14,221 bases of DNA, taken from positions 1 to 14,221 of the forward strand of contig DASRFK010000091.1 in assembly GCA_035651635.1 (NCBI GenBank), read 5' to 3'. Shown in pieces: positions 6,315-13,998 of this stretch; within the stretch, counting starts at the first letter, position 1, and each line of letters begins with the position of its first letter. This stretch comes from JANXQE01 sp035651635 (GTDB lineage Bacteria; Verrucomicrobiota; Verrucomicrobiia; Limisphaerales; UBA8199). Position numbers and translations under genes: made by a program. The notes below the pieces were generated by a model, which saw only the letters and a list, made by a program, of their open reading frames with translations, ran no database searches and was not told the DNA's origin.

Positions 6315-7847
6315 ATGAGCCCTGACAATGTAGCTGAACAGTTGCGCGCCGCCATCCAAGCCTTGGAAAAAGCGGCGGCCAATCGCACCCTGATGACGGG
6401 CCTTTCCCCGGACGAATACGCGCGGCTGATCAGGGCGGCGGGGGAGGTTTTCCAACCTGATCCAAAGGAGAAACGGCGGTTCATCAAAGCCCGAATCCGC
6501 CAGCAGAAGATGGAGAAGCTGCAGCGCGAACAGAATACGCTGGACCGAACCGGGATACGTCAATTGCGCCGACGTCCGGTGTTCACCACGCCCAATCCTC
6601 TGCCGGCGCCAGAAATCCCGACGGACCAGATTGAAAGCGACCCCGCTTCGCTGAACCCCCTCGAGCCGCAACACTGCTACATTTGCAAGCGGCACTATAC
6701 GGCGCTCCACCACTTTTACGACCAGCTCTGCCCTGAATGCGCCAGCCTGAATTTCCGCAAGCGCACCGAACCTGCTGACCTGAGAGGGCGCGTAGCCCTG
6801 CTCACCGGTGGGCGCGTTAAGATTGGCTACCAGGCTGGCATTCGACTACTGCGCTCGGGCGCCCACCTCATCGTAACGACGCGTTTCCCGCGCGACTGCG
6901 CGGCGCGTTACTCCCGTGAACCAGACTTCGGCCAATGGGGTGACCGGCTGGAAATCTTCGGTCTCGATCTGCGACACACCCCCAGCGTGGAGGCCTTTTG
7001 CCAACACCTGGGAACTACCCGCACTCGACTGGATTTTATCATCAACAACGCCTGCCAGACGGTGCGCCGCCCGCCGTCCTTTTATGAACACATGATGAAC
7101 CAGGAAAGAGCCTCGCTGGATTCGCTTCCAAAGCAGGCGCAGGGCCTGCTTGGCGGTTACGAAGGCCTGCGTGGGCACTCTCTTCTGCCCGAAACCAGCA
7201 TGACTTTCGGCGTGGCCCGCGGCGAGTCCCAGCCGCTTGGCCTTACCGATTCCGCGGAGTTATCCCAAGTTGCCTTGCTCCGGGAAGAACTTACGGCCCT
7301 GAAGGTCCTTTTTCCGGAAGGTAAACTCGATCAGGACCTGCAGCAGACCGACTTGCGACACCACAACTCCTGGCGCATGCAGCTTGCCGAGGTCCCCTCC
7401 ATCGAGTTACTCGAAGTGCACCTGGTCAATGCAATCGCGCCCTTCATTCTCAACGCCCGACTCAAGCCACTGATGCTGCGCACCTCGGACAGGGACAAGC
7501 ACATCGTCAACGTCTCCGCGATGGAAGGGCAGTTCTACCGCCGTTTCAAGACCACGCGCCACCCCCATACTAACATGGCCAAGGCAGCGCTGAACATGAT
7601 GACACGAACGTCCGCCGCTGATTATCATGCCGATGGCATCCACATGAATGCCGTCGACACAGGCTGGGTGACAGACGAGGACCCGGCCCATATCGCCGCG
7701 CGGAAGGTGCACAACCACCAGTTTCATCCACCTCTGGACATCGTGGACGGTGCCGCCCGCATTGTGGACCCCATCATCAACGGCTTCAATACGGGGAAAC
7801 ACATTTGGGGCAAATTCCTAAAAGATTACCGGGAGACTGATTGGTAA
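6315..7847 (+). CDS. Large SDR-family oxidoreductase with N-terminal zinc ribbon and atypical active site
   Basis: The 510-residue protein is about twice the length of a classical SDR. Residues 1-115 are charged and helical, without a family I recognise. A four-cysteine knuckle follows (Cys121-x2-Cys124, Cys139-x2-Cys142). The Rossmann domain starts at about 157, with TGGRVKIG (164-171) as the nucleotide motif, Asp218-Leu219 and NNA (244-246). A long insert of about 150 residues precedes the catalytic part: NVSAMEGQF with Ser401, then HTNMAKAALNMM with Lys423. The position of the usual catalytic Tyr (Y-x3-K) is Thr419, and the Ser-to-Lys spacing is longer than usual. The post-catalytic NAVDTGWV (446-453) fits SDR cofactor binding. 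Substrate and pathway are unknown. No clear ribosome binding site precedes the ATG. The kinase gene is divergent, so the two may share a regulatory region. Confidence 0.9.
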   Translation: MSPDNVAEQLRAAIQALEKAAANRTLMTGLSPDEYARLIRAAGEVFQPDPKEKRRFIKARIRQQKMEKLQREQNTLDRTGIRQLRRRPVFTTPNPLPAPEIPTDQIESDPASLNPLEPQHCYICKRHYTALHHFYDQLCPECASLNFRKRTEPADLRGRVALLTGGRVKIGYQAGIRLLRSGAHLIVTTRFPRDCAARYSREPDFGQWGDRLEIFGLDLRHTPSVEAFCQHLGTTRTRLDFIINNACQTVRRPPSFYEHMMNQERASLDSLPKQAQGLLGGYEGLRGHSLLPETSMTFGVARGESQPLGLTDSAELSQVALLREELTALKVLFPEGKLDQDLQQTDLRHHNSWRMQLAEVPSIELLEVHLVNAIAPFILNARLKPLMLRTSDRDKHIVNVSAMEGQFYRRFKTTRHPHTNMAKAALNMMTRTSAADYHADGIHMNAVDTGWVTDEDPAHIAARKVHNHQFHPPLDIVDGAARIVDPIINGFNTGKHIWGKFLKDYRETDW

Positions 7848-7929
7848 GCTACTGCGCGCCCTGGCCGTTGATAAGTCGTACCAGGTTCAGATTGTCAGGT
7901 GGCAGCTAACCCAAAACCGGATTGGCTTC

Positions 7930-8445
7930 TTACTCGCCATCAGCGTCATCAGCGTCCAGATCGAGCACCACCCCTTCTTTGGCGCCGTGCCCGCTGCGGC
8001 TATCATAGGCATCCTGCTGCTTCTGACAGGCTTGTCTCGACTGTTCGATCACTTTATTGAGCGCGTCGCCGTCAAGCTGCTTGGCGGCCTTGATGGCCTT
8101 CTTCAAGTCCTCGGCGCAGTCGACTTGGATGTCATGATGTTTTTTTTCGTGCGTCAGCAGCGCCTTGTACATGGTGTCCCAGGATGCCTTCTGCTCTTTG
8201 GTGGCTGAACGGTAGCCGCTCCAGGAGGGCATCTGAATGATTGGGTTGAGCACCATCGTGATGCTCACGACGTTGCCGTCGGCGTCAGTTTTTGCGCTAC
8301 TCTGCATGTTCTGCGTCGCGTCGTACAGGCCCCACTCGTCGCGCGCGTCCAAATTCTTTTTGGCGTCGCTCAAGGTCTTGCCTCCGACGGTGAAGGTCGA
8401 AACCCTTGGATTGTTGACCGTGATGTTCTGCTTAATGTCGGCCAT
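7930..8445 (-). CDS. DUF922-type putative zinc metalloprotease (HExxH) without a visible signal peptide
   Basis: This 171-residue protein has the zinc-protease motif His99-Glu-Lys-Lys-His103 in MYKALLTHEKKHHDI. Downstream it has AYDSRSGHG (146-154), which resembles the Tyr-Asp...His-Gly signature of DUF922 proteins, described as predicted secreted zinc-dependent proteases. Two cysteines (110, 140) could pair. The N-terminal half (NITVNNPRVSTFTVGG) looks like the beta-rich N-domain of that family. I chose the ATG at 8445 because GGGAG lies five bases upstream. The frame opens further upstream (to 8577), but those 44 residues do not read as a classical signal peptide. The tail is very acidic (DLDADDADGE). 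Protease activity is inferred, not shown. It is convergent with the SDR gene and divergent from the aldo/keto reductase. Confidence 0.85.
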   Translation of the reverse strand: MADIKQNITVNNPRVSTFTVGGKTLSDAKKNLDARDEWGLYDATQNMQSSAKTDADGNVVSITMVLNPIIQMPSWSGYRSATKEQKASWDTMYKALLTHEKKHHDIQVDCAEDLKKAIKAAKQLDGDALNKVIEQSRQACQKQQDAYDSRSGHGAKEGVVLDLDADDADGE

Positions 8446-8450
8446 AGGCT

Positions 8451-8455
8451 CTCCC
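8451..8455 (-). promoter_or_regulatory. Ribosome binding site that fixes the DUF922 protein start
   Basis: Minus-strand GGGAG sits five bases before the ATG at 8445. It supports the 171-residue form over the longer open frame that begins near 8577. Confidence 0.6.
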
Positions 8456-8648
8456 GCAGATTTCGGGCAAAGTATGAAAATCAATTCTTGGGTCAATCTC
8501 CAAATCGACGCCTGACTCGTTATCGAGCCCAAGCCAAGTGAAGCCGCGCAAGCAGTTGCCTGCTGCGATGTCATCAATCGGGGTGTTCAGTCAGTTCAGT
8601 CCGCAACCGTTTGACAACTCCGGCTTCGCAACTAGGCTAATCCGGCTT

Positions 8649-9683
8649 ATGGAATACCGATTTCTTGGCGGTTCGGGGTTAAGAGTTCCGGTGTTGACGC
8701 TCGGAACAGGCACGTTCGGCGGCAAAGGGAAACTGTTCTCAGCCTGGGGAAATGTCGGCGTCGGCGAGGCCAAACGGCTCGTGAGCATTTGCCTCGATGC
8801 CGGAGTGACCATGTTTGACAGCGCGGACGGTTATTCCGACGGCATGGCCGAAGAAATCCTCGGGAAAGCCATTGCTGGCCAACGTGACCGGGTTTTGATT
8901 TCCACGAAGGCGACATTTCGTGTCGGAGAGGGCCCGAACGATGTCGGCTCGTCGCGATTTCACCTGGTTCGCGCCATTGAAGCGGCATTGAAACGCCTGC
9001 GCACCGATTACATTGACTTGTTTCAATTGCACGCTTTTGACGCGCAGACGCCCGTGGAGGAGACCTTGAGCACGCTCGACACGCTGGTGCGCGCAGGAAA
9101 AATCCGATACGTCGGTTGCTCCAATTTTTCCGGCTGGCATTTGATGAAATCCCTGGCAGCGGCCGACCGATACGGCTATCCCCGGTACGTCGCGCATCAG
9201 GCGTATTACTCCCTGATTGGGCGCGACTATGAATGGGAATTGATGCCGCTCGGCCTCGATCAGAAGGTGGGCGCAGTCGTTTGGAGTCCGCTTGGCTGGG
9301 CACGGCTCACGGGAAAAATCCGACGCAGCCAACCACTACCCAAGGTCTCCCGCCTGCAGTCGAAATTGAACCTGGAGATCGGCCCCAAGGTGTCCGACGA
9401 GTATCTTTACGCGGTGATCGACGTTGTCGATGAAATTGCCAAAGAGACCGGCAAGACCGTTCCGCAAATCGCGCTTAACTGGCTGTTACAGCGCCCAACC
9501 GTTTCGACGCTGGTCATCGGCGCGCGTAGTGAAAAGCAACTGCGCGACAATCTGGGCGCAGTTGGCTGGAACCTGACTCCGGCACAAATCAAACGGTTGG
9601 ACGCCGTCAGTGCCGTTCCGCCGATTTACCCTTATTTTCATCAGAAGGGCTTTCCCGAGCGCAACCCATTTCCGACGGAATAG
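8649..9683 (+). CDS. Aldo/keto reductase
   Basis: The protein (344 aa from this start) is a TIM-barrel NADPH-dependent oxidoreductase of the aldo/keto reductase superfamily. The catalytic tetrad is complete: Asp57 and Tyr62 in FDSADGYSDG, Lys87 in ISTKA and His128 in FQLHAFD. Further family signatures are KIRYVGCSNFSGWH, VVWSPLGWARLTGKI and the C-terminal cofactor segment STLVIGARSEKQLRDNLGAV. The sequence from residue 1 (MEYRFLGGSGLRVPVLTLGTG) is the normal start of the family. The open frame extends 37 codons further upstream to 8538, but that extension is not family-like. No strong ribosome binding site is seen for either start. The physiological substrate cannot be told from sequence; many relatives act on sugar aldehydes or ketones. 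Confidence 0.95.
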   Translation: MEYRFLGGSGLRVPVLTLGTGTFGGKGKLFSAWGNVGVGEAKRLVSICLDAGVTMFDSADGYSDGMAEEILGKAIAGQRDRVLISTKATFRVGEGPNDVGSSRFHLVRAIEAALKRLRTDYIDLFQLHAFDAQTPVEETLSTLDTLVRAGKIRYVGCSNFSGWHLMKSLAAADRYGYPRYVAHQAYYSLIGRDYEWELMPLGLDQKVGAVVWSPLGWARLTGKIRRSQPLPKVSRLQSKLNLEIGPKVSDEYLYAVIDVVDEIAKETGKTVPQIALNWLLQRPTVSTLVIGARSEKQLRDNLGAVGWNLTPAQIKRLDAVSAVPPIYPYFHQKGFPERNPFPTE

Positions 9684-9777
9684 CGAGAGATCGGAGTCGG
9701 AAGAAGTGCCGGGCACGACCGACCCCGTTTTAATTAAGTCCTGTCGGAACCGGGCAAATCGTGTATGAATCGAGGAC

Positions 9778-11793
9778 ATGTTCAGGCCTCGGATTATCTT
9801 CCTACTGCTTGCGCTTATTACGCTGTCGGCCTACATGCCGGTAACGCGTGACGGCTTCCTGAATCTTGACGACGACCTTTTCGTCACCGACAACCGCCTC
9901 GTCCAAAAGGGCTTAACGTTGGAAGGTGTAACCTGGGCTTTCAGGACTTATCATGCGAGCATGTGGCACCCGCTCACGTGGGTGTCGCACATGCTGGATT
10001 GCGAACTGTTCGGCTTGGACCCCAGGGGGCATCATTTTAGCAATATCCTTTTGCACACGGCCAACACGGTGCTTTTGCTGTGGTTACTTTGGAAGCTAAC
10101 TGGCGATCTATGGCCGAGCGCTTTGGTGGCCGCCTTGTTCGCCTGGCATCCGCTCTCCGTTGAATCAGCGGCGTGGATAGCCGAGCGCAAGAATGTGTTG
10201 AGCACATTTTTTGGGCTGCTGACCCTGCTGTGCTACACGGGCTACGCCCAAAAACGCCCGGTAGTCCAGAGCCAGGTTCGAGGATCGGAGGTTTCATCGG
10301 GAGCATGGGAGTATGCTTTGGCGCTCTTTTTCTTCGCGTTATGTCTGATGGCCAAAACGATGCTGGTGACATTGCCCTGTGTCATGCTTCTGCTGGATTA
10401 CTGGCCGCTGCGAAGGCTTGCGCCCGGCCTCGGGCTGCGGCATTTACTTCGCCTGGCCCTGGAAAAATTGCCGTTCTTTGCACTGGTGGTGCCGGCGAGC
10501 GTTCTCACTTTCCTGGCGGAATCGCACGGAGGATTGGTTGCGCACCTGGAGCGACTCCCCTTGAATCTGCGCGTCTGCAGCGCTTTCCGATCCTATGCGT
10601 TATACCTCTGGAAAGGCATCTGGCCGGTCGATCTGGCCATCCTATATCCGTATCCCCCGCGCGCTCACTTGGAATTCATGGGGGCACTGGCCCTGGTTTT
10701 TTTAGTGGCGGTCACATTGCTTGTCCTGCTCGCGCGCCGGCCGTACCCGTATTTGCTGGTCGGCTGGCTGTGGTTCTTGGGGACACTCGTGCCTGTGATC
10801 GGATTCGTTCAAATCGGCGTGCAATCAATGAACGATCACCACGCGTACGTCGCCTTGATTGGCATTTACATCGCCGCCGCATTTGGCATCAAGGATCTAA
10901 TCGCGCGTTTAAACATTGGAGCCGTCCCTTCCACTGCGGCCGCAGGTTTGGTTTTGGGAAGCTGTCTCGTTCTTTCGGAGCGCCAAATGAGCTATTGGCG
11001 CGATGACGAAACGGTTTTTAAGCACGCCCTGGCGATCACGGAAAACAACGGCCCCGCCCGTAACAATCTCGGCGTAGCGCTGGCAAAACGAGGGCGCCAG
11101 GCCGAAGCGCAGGCTAACTTTCAGGAAGCGATCCGCCTTGCTCCTCTTTGGGCTGATCCCCACAACAATCTGGGCAACACGCTGCGGTACGCCGGCAAGT
11201 TGGAGGATGCCTTGCGTGAGTATCGCATCGCCGTTCGCCTCAAACCAAATCTGCCGAGCGCCCACTTCAACCTCGGAAGGGTGCTTGCCGAACTTCGACG
11301 CTTCGACGAAGCCCTAAGCGAATTCGACGAAGCCGCGCGGCTCGACCCCAACTATCCCTGGCCGCATTTCCAAATCGCCACGATTTTGCTCGAGCAGGGC
11401 CGCGATGCCGAGGCGATTGGTCAATGCCGAGAAGCCCTGCGCATTGCCCCACGAGACATTCAGATCCTCACTCTTACGGCCCACGTGCTGGCCGCCGAGC
11501 AAGACCCCTCGTTGCGCGACGGTAAAAGCGCTCTCGTTCTCGCCCTGAGAGCCGCTGCACTCGCCGCAGATGAGCCGCAGGTCTTGGATGTCCTCGGTAT
11601 GGCCCTGGCGGAGACGGGCGACTTTACCAGTGCGCAGACCGCAGCCTCAAGAGCGATCCAGCTTGCCACCCTCGCGGGGAAGACGGACCTGGAGCAGTGG
11701 CGAGAGCGGCTGGACCTTTATAAGAAACACCAACCGTGGCACGAATCTTTCCTGGTCACCAATCTTCCACCGCAGCATTCTCCGACATACTGA
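9778..11793 (+). CDS. Polytopic membrane protein with C-terminal TPR repeats, TMTC/protein O-mannosyltransferase-like (GT-C fold)
   Basis: The 671-residue protein has an N-terminal domain of about 400 residues with many hydrophobic helices. Its first helix (5-20) is followed by the acidic motif DGFLNLDDDLF (Asp31-33), the place where GT-C glycosyltransferases carry catalytic Asp. Next come WHPLTWVSHMLD (63-74) and HPLSVESAAWIAERKN (124-139), both typical of the bacterial relatives of TMTC proteins. From about residue 424, at least four TPR units follow (NNLGVALAKRG, NNLGNTLRYAG, FNLGRVLAELRR, FQIATILLEQG), then degenerate repeats. By inference it transfers a sugar from a lipid carrier to periplasmic proteins, with the TPRs binding the partner. 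GAGG lies only two bases before the ATG, an unusually short spacing. It ends 39 bases before tRNA-Tyr, which is convergent with it. Confidence 0.88.
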   Translation: MFRPRIIFLLLALITLSAYMPVTRDGFLNLDDDLFVTDNRLVQKGLTLEGVTWAFRTYHASMWHPLTWVSHMLDCELFGLDPRGHHFSNILLHTANTVLLLWLLWKLTGDLWPSALVAALFAWHPLSVESAAWIAERKNVLSTFFGLLTLLCYTGYAQKRPVVQSQVRGSEVSSGAWEYALALFFFALCLMAKTMLVTLPCVMLLLDYWPLRRLAPGLGLRHLLRLALEKLPFFALVVPASVLTFLAESHGGLVAHLERLPLNLRVCSAFRSYALYLWKGIWPVDLAILYPYPPRAHLEFMGALALVFLVAVTLLVLLARRPYPYLLVGWLWFLGTLVPVIGFVQIGVQSMNDHHAYVALIGIYIAAAFGIKDLIARLNIGAVPSTAAAGLVLGSCLVLSERQMSYWRDDETVFKHALAITENNGPARNNLGVALAKRGRQAEAQANFQEAIRLAPLWADPHNNLGNTLRYAGKLEDALREYRIAVRLKPNLPSAHFNLGRVLAELRRFDEALSEFDEAARLDPNYPWPHFQIATILLEQGRDAEAIGQCREALRIAPRDIQILTLTAHVLAAEQDPSLRDGKSALVLALRAAALAADEPQVLDVLGMALAETGDFTSAQTAASRAIQLATLAGKTDLEQWRERLDLYKKHQPWHESFLVTNLPPQHSPTY

Positions 11794-11832
11794 ATGGGGT
11801 GGCGTGTTCCGAACGTGGCTTCGGTAAAACGG

Positions 11833-11918
<86 letters not shown>

Positions 11919-12020
11919 GCCAGCAAGCCCGGGTCAGAGGAGAGTTCATAAACTCGGCAACGCGCGGTTCGCGCGCCTCGATTCTCTGGCACTGTCCAAC
12001 CGGCCCAAGCGCGGGGTGGG

Positions 12021-12050
12021 AATGTAGCCAAGGGGCGCGGGCCTTGTCAA
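12021..12050 (-). promoter_or_regulatory. Predicted sigma-70-type promoter of tRNA-Tyr
   Basis: Read on the minus strand: TTGACA (12045-12050, a perfect -35 box), an 18-base spacer, and TACATT (12021-12026, four of six consensus bases). Transcription would start near 12014 and leave a leader of about 95 bases before the tRNA. The leader contains a small GCGCG-GTT-CGCGC hairpin. Confidence 0.6.
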
Positions 12051-12072
12051 CCTGCGGCGGGTGCCCTAGCTT
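12044..12072 (+). promoter_or_regulatory. Possible ffh promoter, overlapping the tRNA-Tyr -35 box
   Basis: Read on the plus strand: TTGTCA (12044-12049), a 17-base spacer and TAGCTT (12067-12072). The -35 box shares its bases with the opposing tRNA promoter. The -10 box is weak (three of six). A start about seven bases downstream would fall on the ffh ATG at 12079. This agrees with the lack of a ribosome binding site there and suggests a leaderless mRNA, but a promoter further upstream cannot be excluded. Confidence 0.35.
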
Positions 12073-12078
12073 AAGCAA

Positions 12079-13422
12079 ATGTTCGATTCGCTAAGTTCCA
12101 AGCTCCAGAACGCGTTCAAGAACCTGCGCGGACTCGGCAAGATTTCGGAGTCAAATGTAGGGGATTCCCTGCGGGAAGTGCGCCAGGCGCTGCTGGAAGC
12201 GGATGTCAATTTCAAGGTGGCCCGCGATTTCATCGAGCGCGTTAAAACGAAGTCAATCGGCCAGGAAGTCGTTCAAAGCATTCAACCGGGCCAGCAGATT
12301 ATCAAAATTATCCATGACGAGTTGGTAGATCTCCTGGGGTCAGCCAATGCCTCGCTGCAATTGAGCGGCAATCCGAGCTGCGTGCTGATGGTGGGATTGC
12401 ACGGCTCGGGAAAGACCACTTCGAGCGCCAAGCTGGCCCGGCTGTTGCTCAAGCAAGGCCGCACACCCTTGCTCGTGGCTGCCGACGTATACCGCCCCGC
12501 GGCCATGGACCAGTTGGAGACCCTCGGCCGACAGGTAGACGTTCCGGTGCACGCGCACCGGGGCGAGACCGATGTGTTGAAAATCGCCCGCGAAGCACTC
12601 GAAGTGGCCCGGGCCAGCAATCGCAACACGCTTATCTTTGATACCGCCGGCCGGTTGCAAATCGATGAACCGCTGGTCCAGGAACTGGTCCGGCTCAGGG
12701 ACCTGGTCAAGCCCCAGGAAACCCTGTTGGTTTTGGACGCGGCGACGGGCCAGGAAGCCGTAAACGTGGCGACGCACTTTGACAAGGCACTCAATATTTC
12801 GGGCTCGATCCTGACCAAACTGGACGGCGACGCCCGGGGCGGCGCCGCGCTGAGCCTCAAAGCCGTCACCGGCAAGCCCATCAAATTCGCCGGCATGGGT
12901 GAAAAGCTGGAGGAATTCGAGCCGTTTCACCCGGAACGAATGGCCTCGCGGATCCTGGGAATGGGCGATGTGGTCAGCCTGGTAGAAAAAGCGGCCGAAG
13001 CGGTGGACGCGGACGAGGCGATGCGCCTCGAGGAAAAGATGCGCAAAGGCCAATTCACACTGGAAGATTTCCAGGAACAATTGCGCCAGATGAAGAAACT
13101 CGGCTCGCTGGAATCGATTGTGAGCATGCTGCCCGGAGGGTCGGAAATGCTCAAGAACAGTGACTTAAGCAAACAGGAAAAGGAATTCCGTCACATGGAA
13201 GGGATGATCTGCGCCATGACGCTGCAGGAGCGGCGCAATCCTCATATTCTCAACGCGAAACGGCGCCAGCGGATTGCCAAGGGCAGCGGGGTGACCGTGG
13301 CCGAGCTAAACACCATGCTCAATAAGTTTGCCCAAATGCAGGAAATGATGAAGAAGATGGGCAAGTTCCAGAAAATGATGAGCCGGATGGGTGGCGGCGC
13401 GGCGCGGATGCTCAGGAAATAG
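12079..13422 (+). CDS. ffh: Signal recognition particle protein Ffh (SRP54 homologue)
   Basis: The 447-residue protein is the SRP GTPase that, with SRP RNA, targets nascent membrane and secreted proteins to the SecYEG translocon through FtsY. The N domain (about 1-90, with SLREVRQALLEADVNF) precedes the G domain. That domain has the P-loop GLHGSGKTT (106-114), DVYRP (136-140), DTAGR (188-192) and TKLDGDARGG (246-255). The methionine-rich M domain (about 300-440) contains the RNA-binding RRQRIAKGSG (395-404) and several Met-rich helices at the end (MQEMMKKMGKFQKMM). Length and domain order are normal. The P-loop has His108 where most Ffh proteins have Gln. No ribosome binding site is visible before the ATG, so the mRNA may be leaderless. 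The gene stands alone, divergent from tRNA-Tyr; no rpsP or trmD follows inside the window. Confidence 0.98.
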   Translation: MFDSLSSKLQNAFKNLRGLGKISESNVGDSLREVRQALLEADVNFKVARDFIERVKTKSIGQEVVQSIQPGQQIIKIIHDELVDLLGSANASLQLSGNPSCVLMVGLHGSGKTTSSAKLARLLLKQGRTPLLVAADVYRPAAMDQLETLGRQVDVPVHAHRGETDVLKIAREALEVARASNRNTLIFDTAGRLQIDEPLVQELVRLRDLVKPQETLLVLDAATGQEAVNVATHFDKALNISGSILTKLDGDARGGAALSLKAVTGKPIKFAGMGEKLEEFEPFHPERMASRILGMGDVVSLVEKAAEAVDADEAMRLEEKMRKGQFTLEDFQEQLRQMKKLGSLESIVSMLPGGSEMLKNSDLSKQEKEFRHMEGMICAMTLQERRNPHILNAKRRQRIAKGSGVTVAELNTMLNKFAQMQEMMKKMGKFQKMMSRMGGGAARMLRK

Positions 13423-13511
13423 GACCCCCGGGAACGTCGCCGCGATAAGGCACAGGATCCGGCGGCAAATTCCGGACCTCTGCGGACTAGAAAGTCTGAC
13501 TGAAAGTTCCG

Positions 13512-13642
13512 CCCTCACCCATGCCCTCTCCCCCAGCAGAGGGAGAATTGTGGTTCGTCGGCCGGCAAGACCTTGGCTCACGGTGTTCGGAGGCCACCCG
13601 TGATTGTTCCCTCTCCGCTGGTGAGAGGGTCAGGGTGAGGGG
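13512..13642. repeat. REP-like long inverted repeat (CCCTCACCC family)
   Basis: The left arm starts CCCTCACCCATGCCCTCTCC (13512-13531), and the right arm ends GAGAGGGTCAGGGTGAGGGG (13623-13642). Reverse-complemented, the two match except at a few positions over at least 30 bases. Each arm also folds alone: CCCTCT/AGAGGG at 13524-13529 with 13538-13543, and at 13609-13614 with 13624-13629. Two hairpins in inverted order around a central segment of about 50 bases are typical of REP doublets. It carries no gene. Confidence 0.8.
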
Positions 13643-13715
13643 AAAATGCGATGTCGCTCGGATTCGGGCTTGGTACCGGAGTGTCTTACAGCAACAGCTG
13701 CCACCAAAGGCGGCA

Positions 13716-13896
13716 CTTATATCAGCCTAGGGCGCCAGTCTGGGGCAAGCCCTAGGGTAAGTCCGCCACCGTTCCAAACCTGCAAGCGCCAAAGGCGCAC
13801 GGCCTCTTAAAACCGTCTCATGAAGCGGGCCGATAGCCCGCGGAGAAGCGGCCCGGGGTGCTGTTCCTAGGCCTCCTGGCCTAGGCTGGTATGAGC
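13716..13896. repeat. Structured MITE-like element with CAGCCTAGG terminal inverted repeats
   Basis: The outer ends are inverted copies: CTTATATCAGCCTAGGGC (13716-13733) against GGCCTAGGCTGGTATGAG (13878-13895). Each end also forms its own hairpin: CCTAGGGC/GCCCTAGG (13726-13733, 13749-13756) and CCTAGGCC/GGCCTAGG (13866-13873, 13878-13885). Two hairpins lie between them: GCGCC-AAA-GGCGC (13786-13798) and GCGGGC-CGATA-GCCCGC (13825-13841). About 180 bases therefore hold four strong stems in a row, too regular for chance. No coding frame makes sense. Whether it is mobile DNA or a structured RNA is open; the terminal repeats favour a mobile element. Confidence 0.7.
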
Positions 13897-13912
13897 AACG
13901 CCGTTGGCGTTG
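13896..13912. repeat. Perfect 7-bp hairpin beside the structured element
   Basis: CAACGCC (13896-13902) and GGCGTTG (13906-13912) are separated by GTT. It directly follows the element at 13716-13896 and may belong to it. Confidence 0.5.
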
Positions 13913-13970
13913 GAGCTGGAATGCTCGCCAAATCCAAGTGGGCATTGGACTGAAAGGTCCGCGCGCCCAA

Positions 13971-13998
13971 CAAAAAGGCGCGGAGAAATCTCCGCGCC
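13971..13998 (-). terminator. Factor-independent terminator of the right-edge gene
   Basis: On the minus strand a perfect GC-rich 10-bp stem, GGCGCGGAGA with TCTCCGCGCC (13977-13998), is followed at once by TTTTTG (13971-13976). It lies 36 bases after the stop of the H-X9-DG protein gene and has the classical form. Confidence 0.9.

Noticed and set aside
5350..6318. Long plus-strand open frame (322 codons)
   Set aside because: Lies antisense to the kinase domain; its translation has no domain, and the minus-strand kinase has every catalytic motif.
8647..9332. Two minus-strand open frames opposite the aldo/keto reductase
   Set aside because: Shadows; the plus strand has the complete catalytic tetrad and family signatures.
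10173..11006. Plus-strand open frame of 277 codons in another frame
   Set aside because: Shadow of the TPR membrane protein, whose frame has conserved motifs throughout.
12282..13080. Two long minus-strand open frames opposite ffh
   Set aside because: Antisense shadows of a well-conserved gene in GC-rich DNA.
13727..13945. Minus-strand open frame of 72 codons
   Set aside because: Its translation is the structured repeat element read through; no ribosome binding site.
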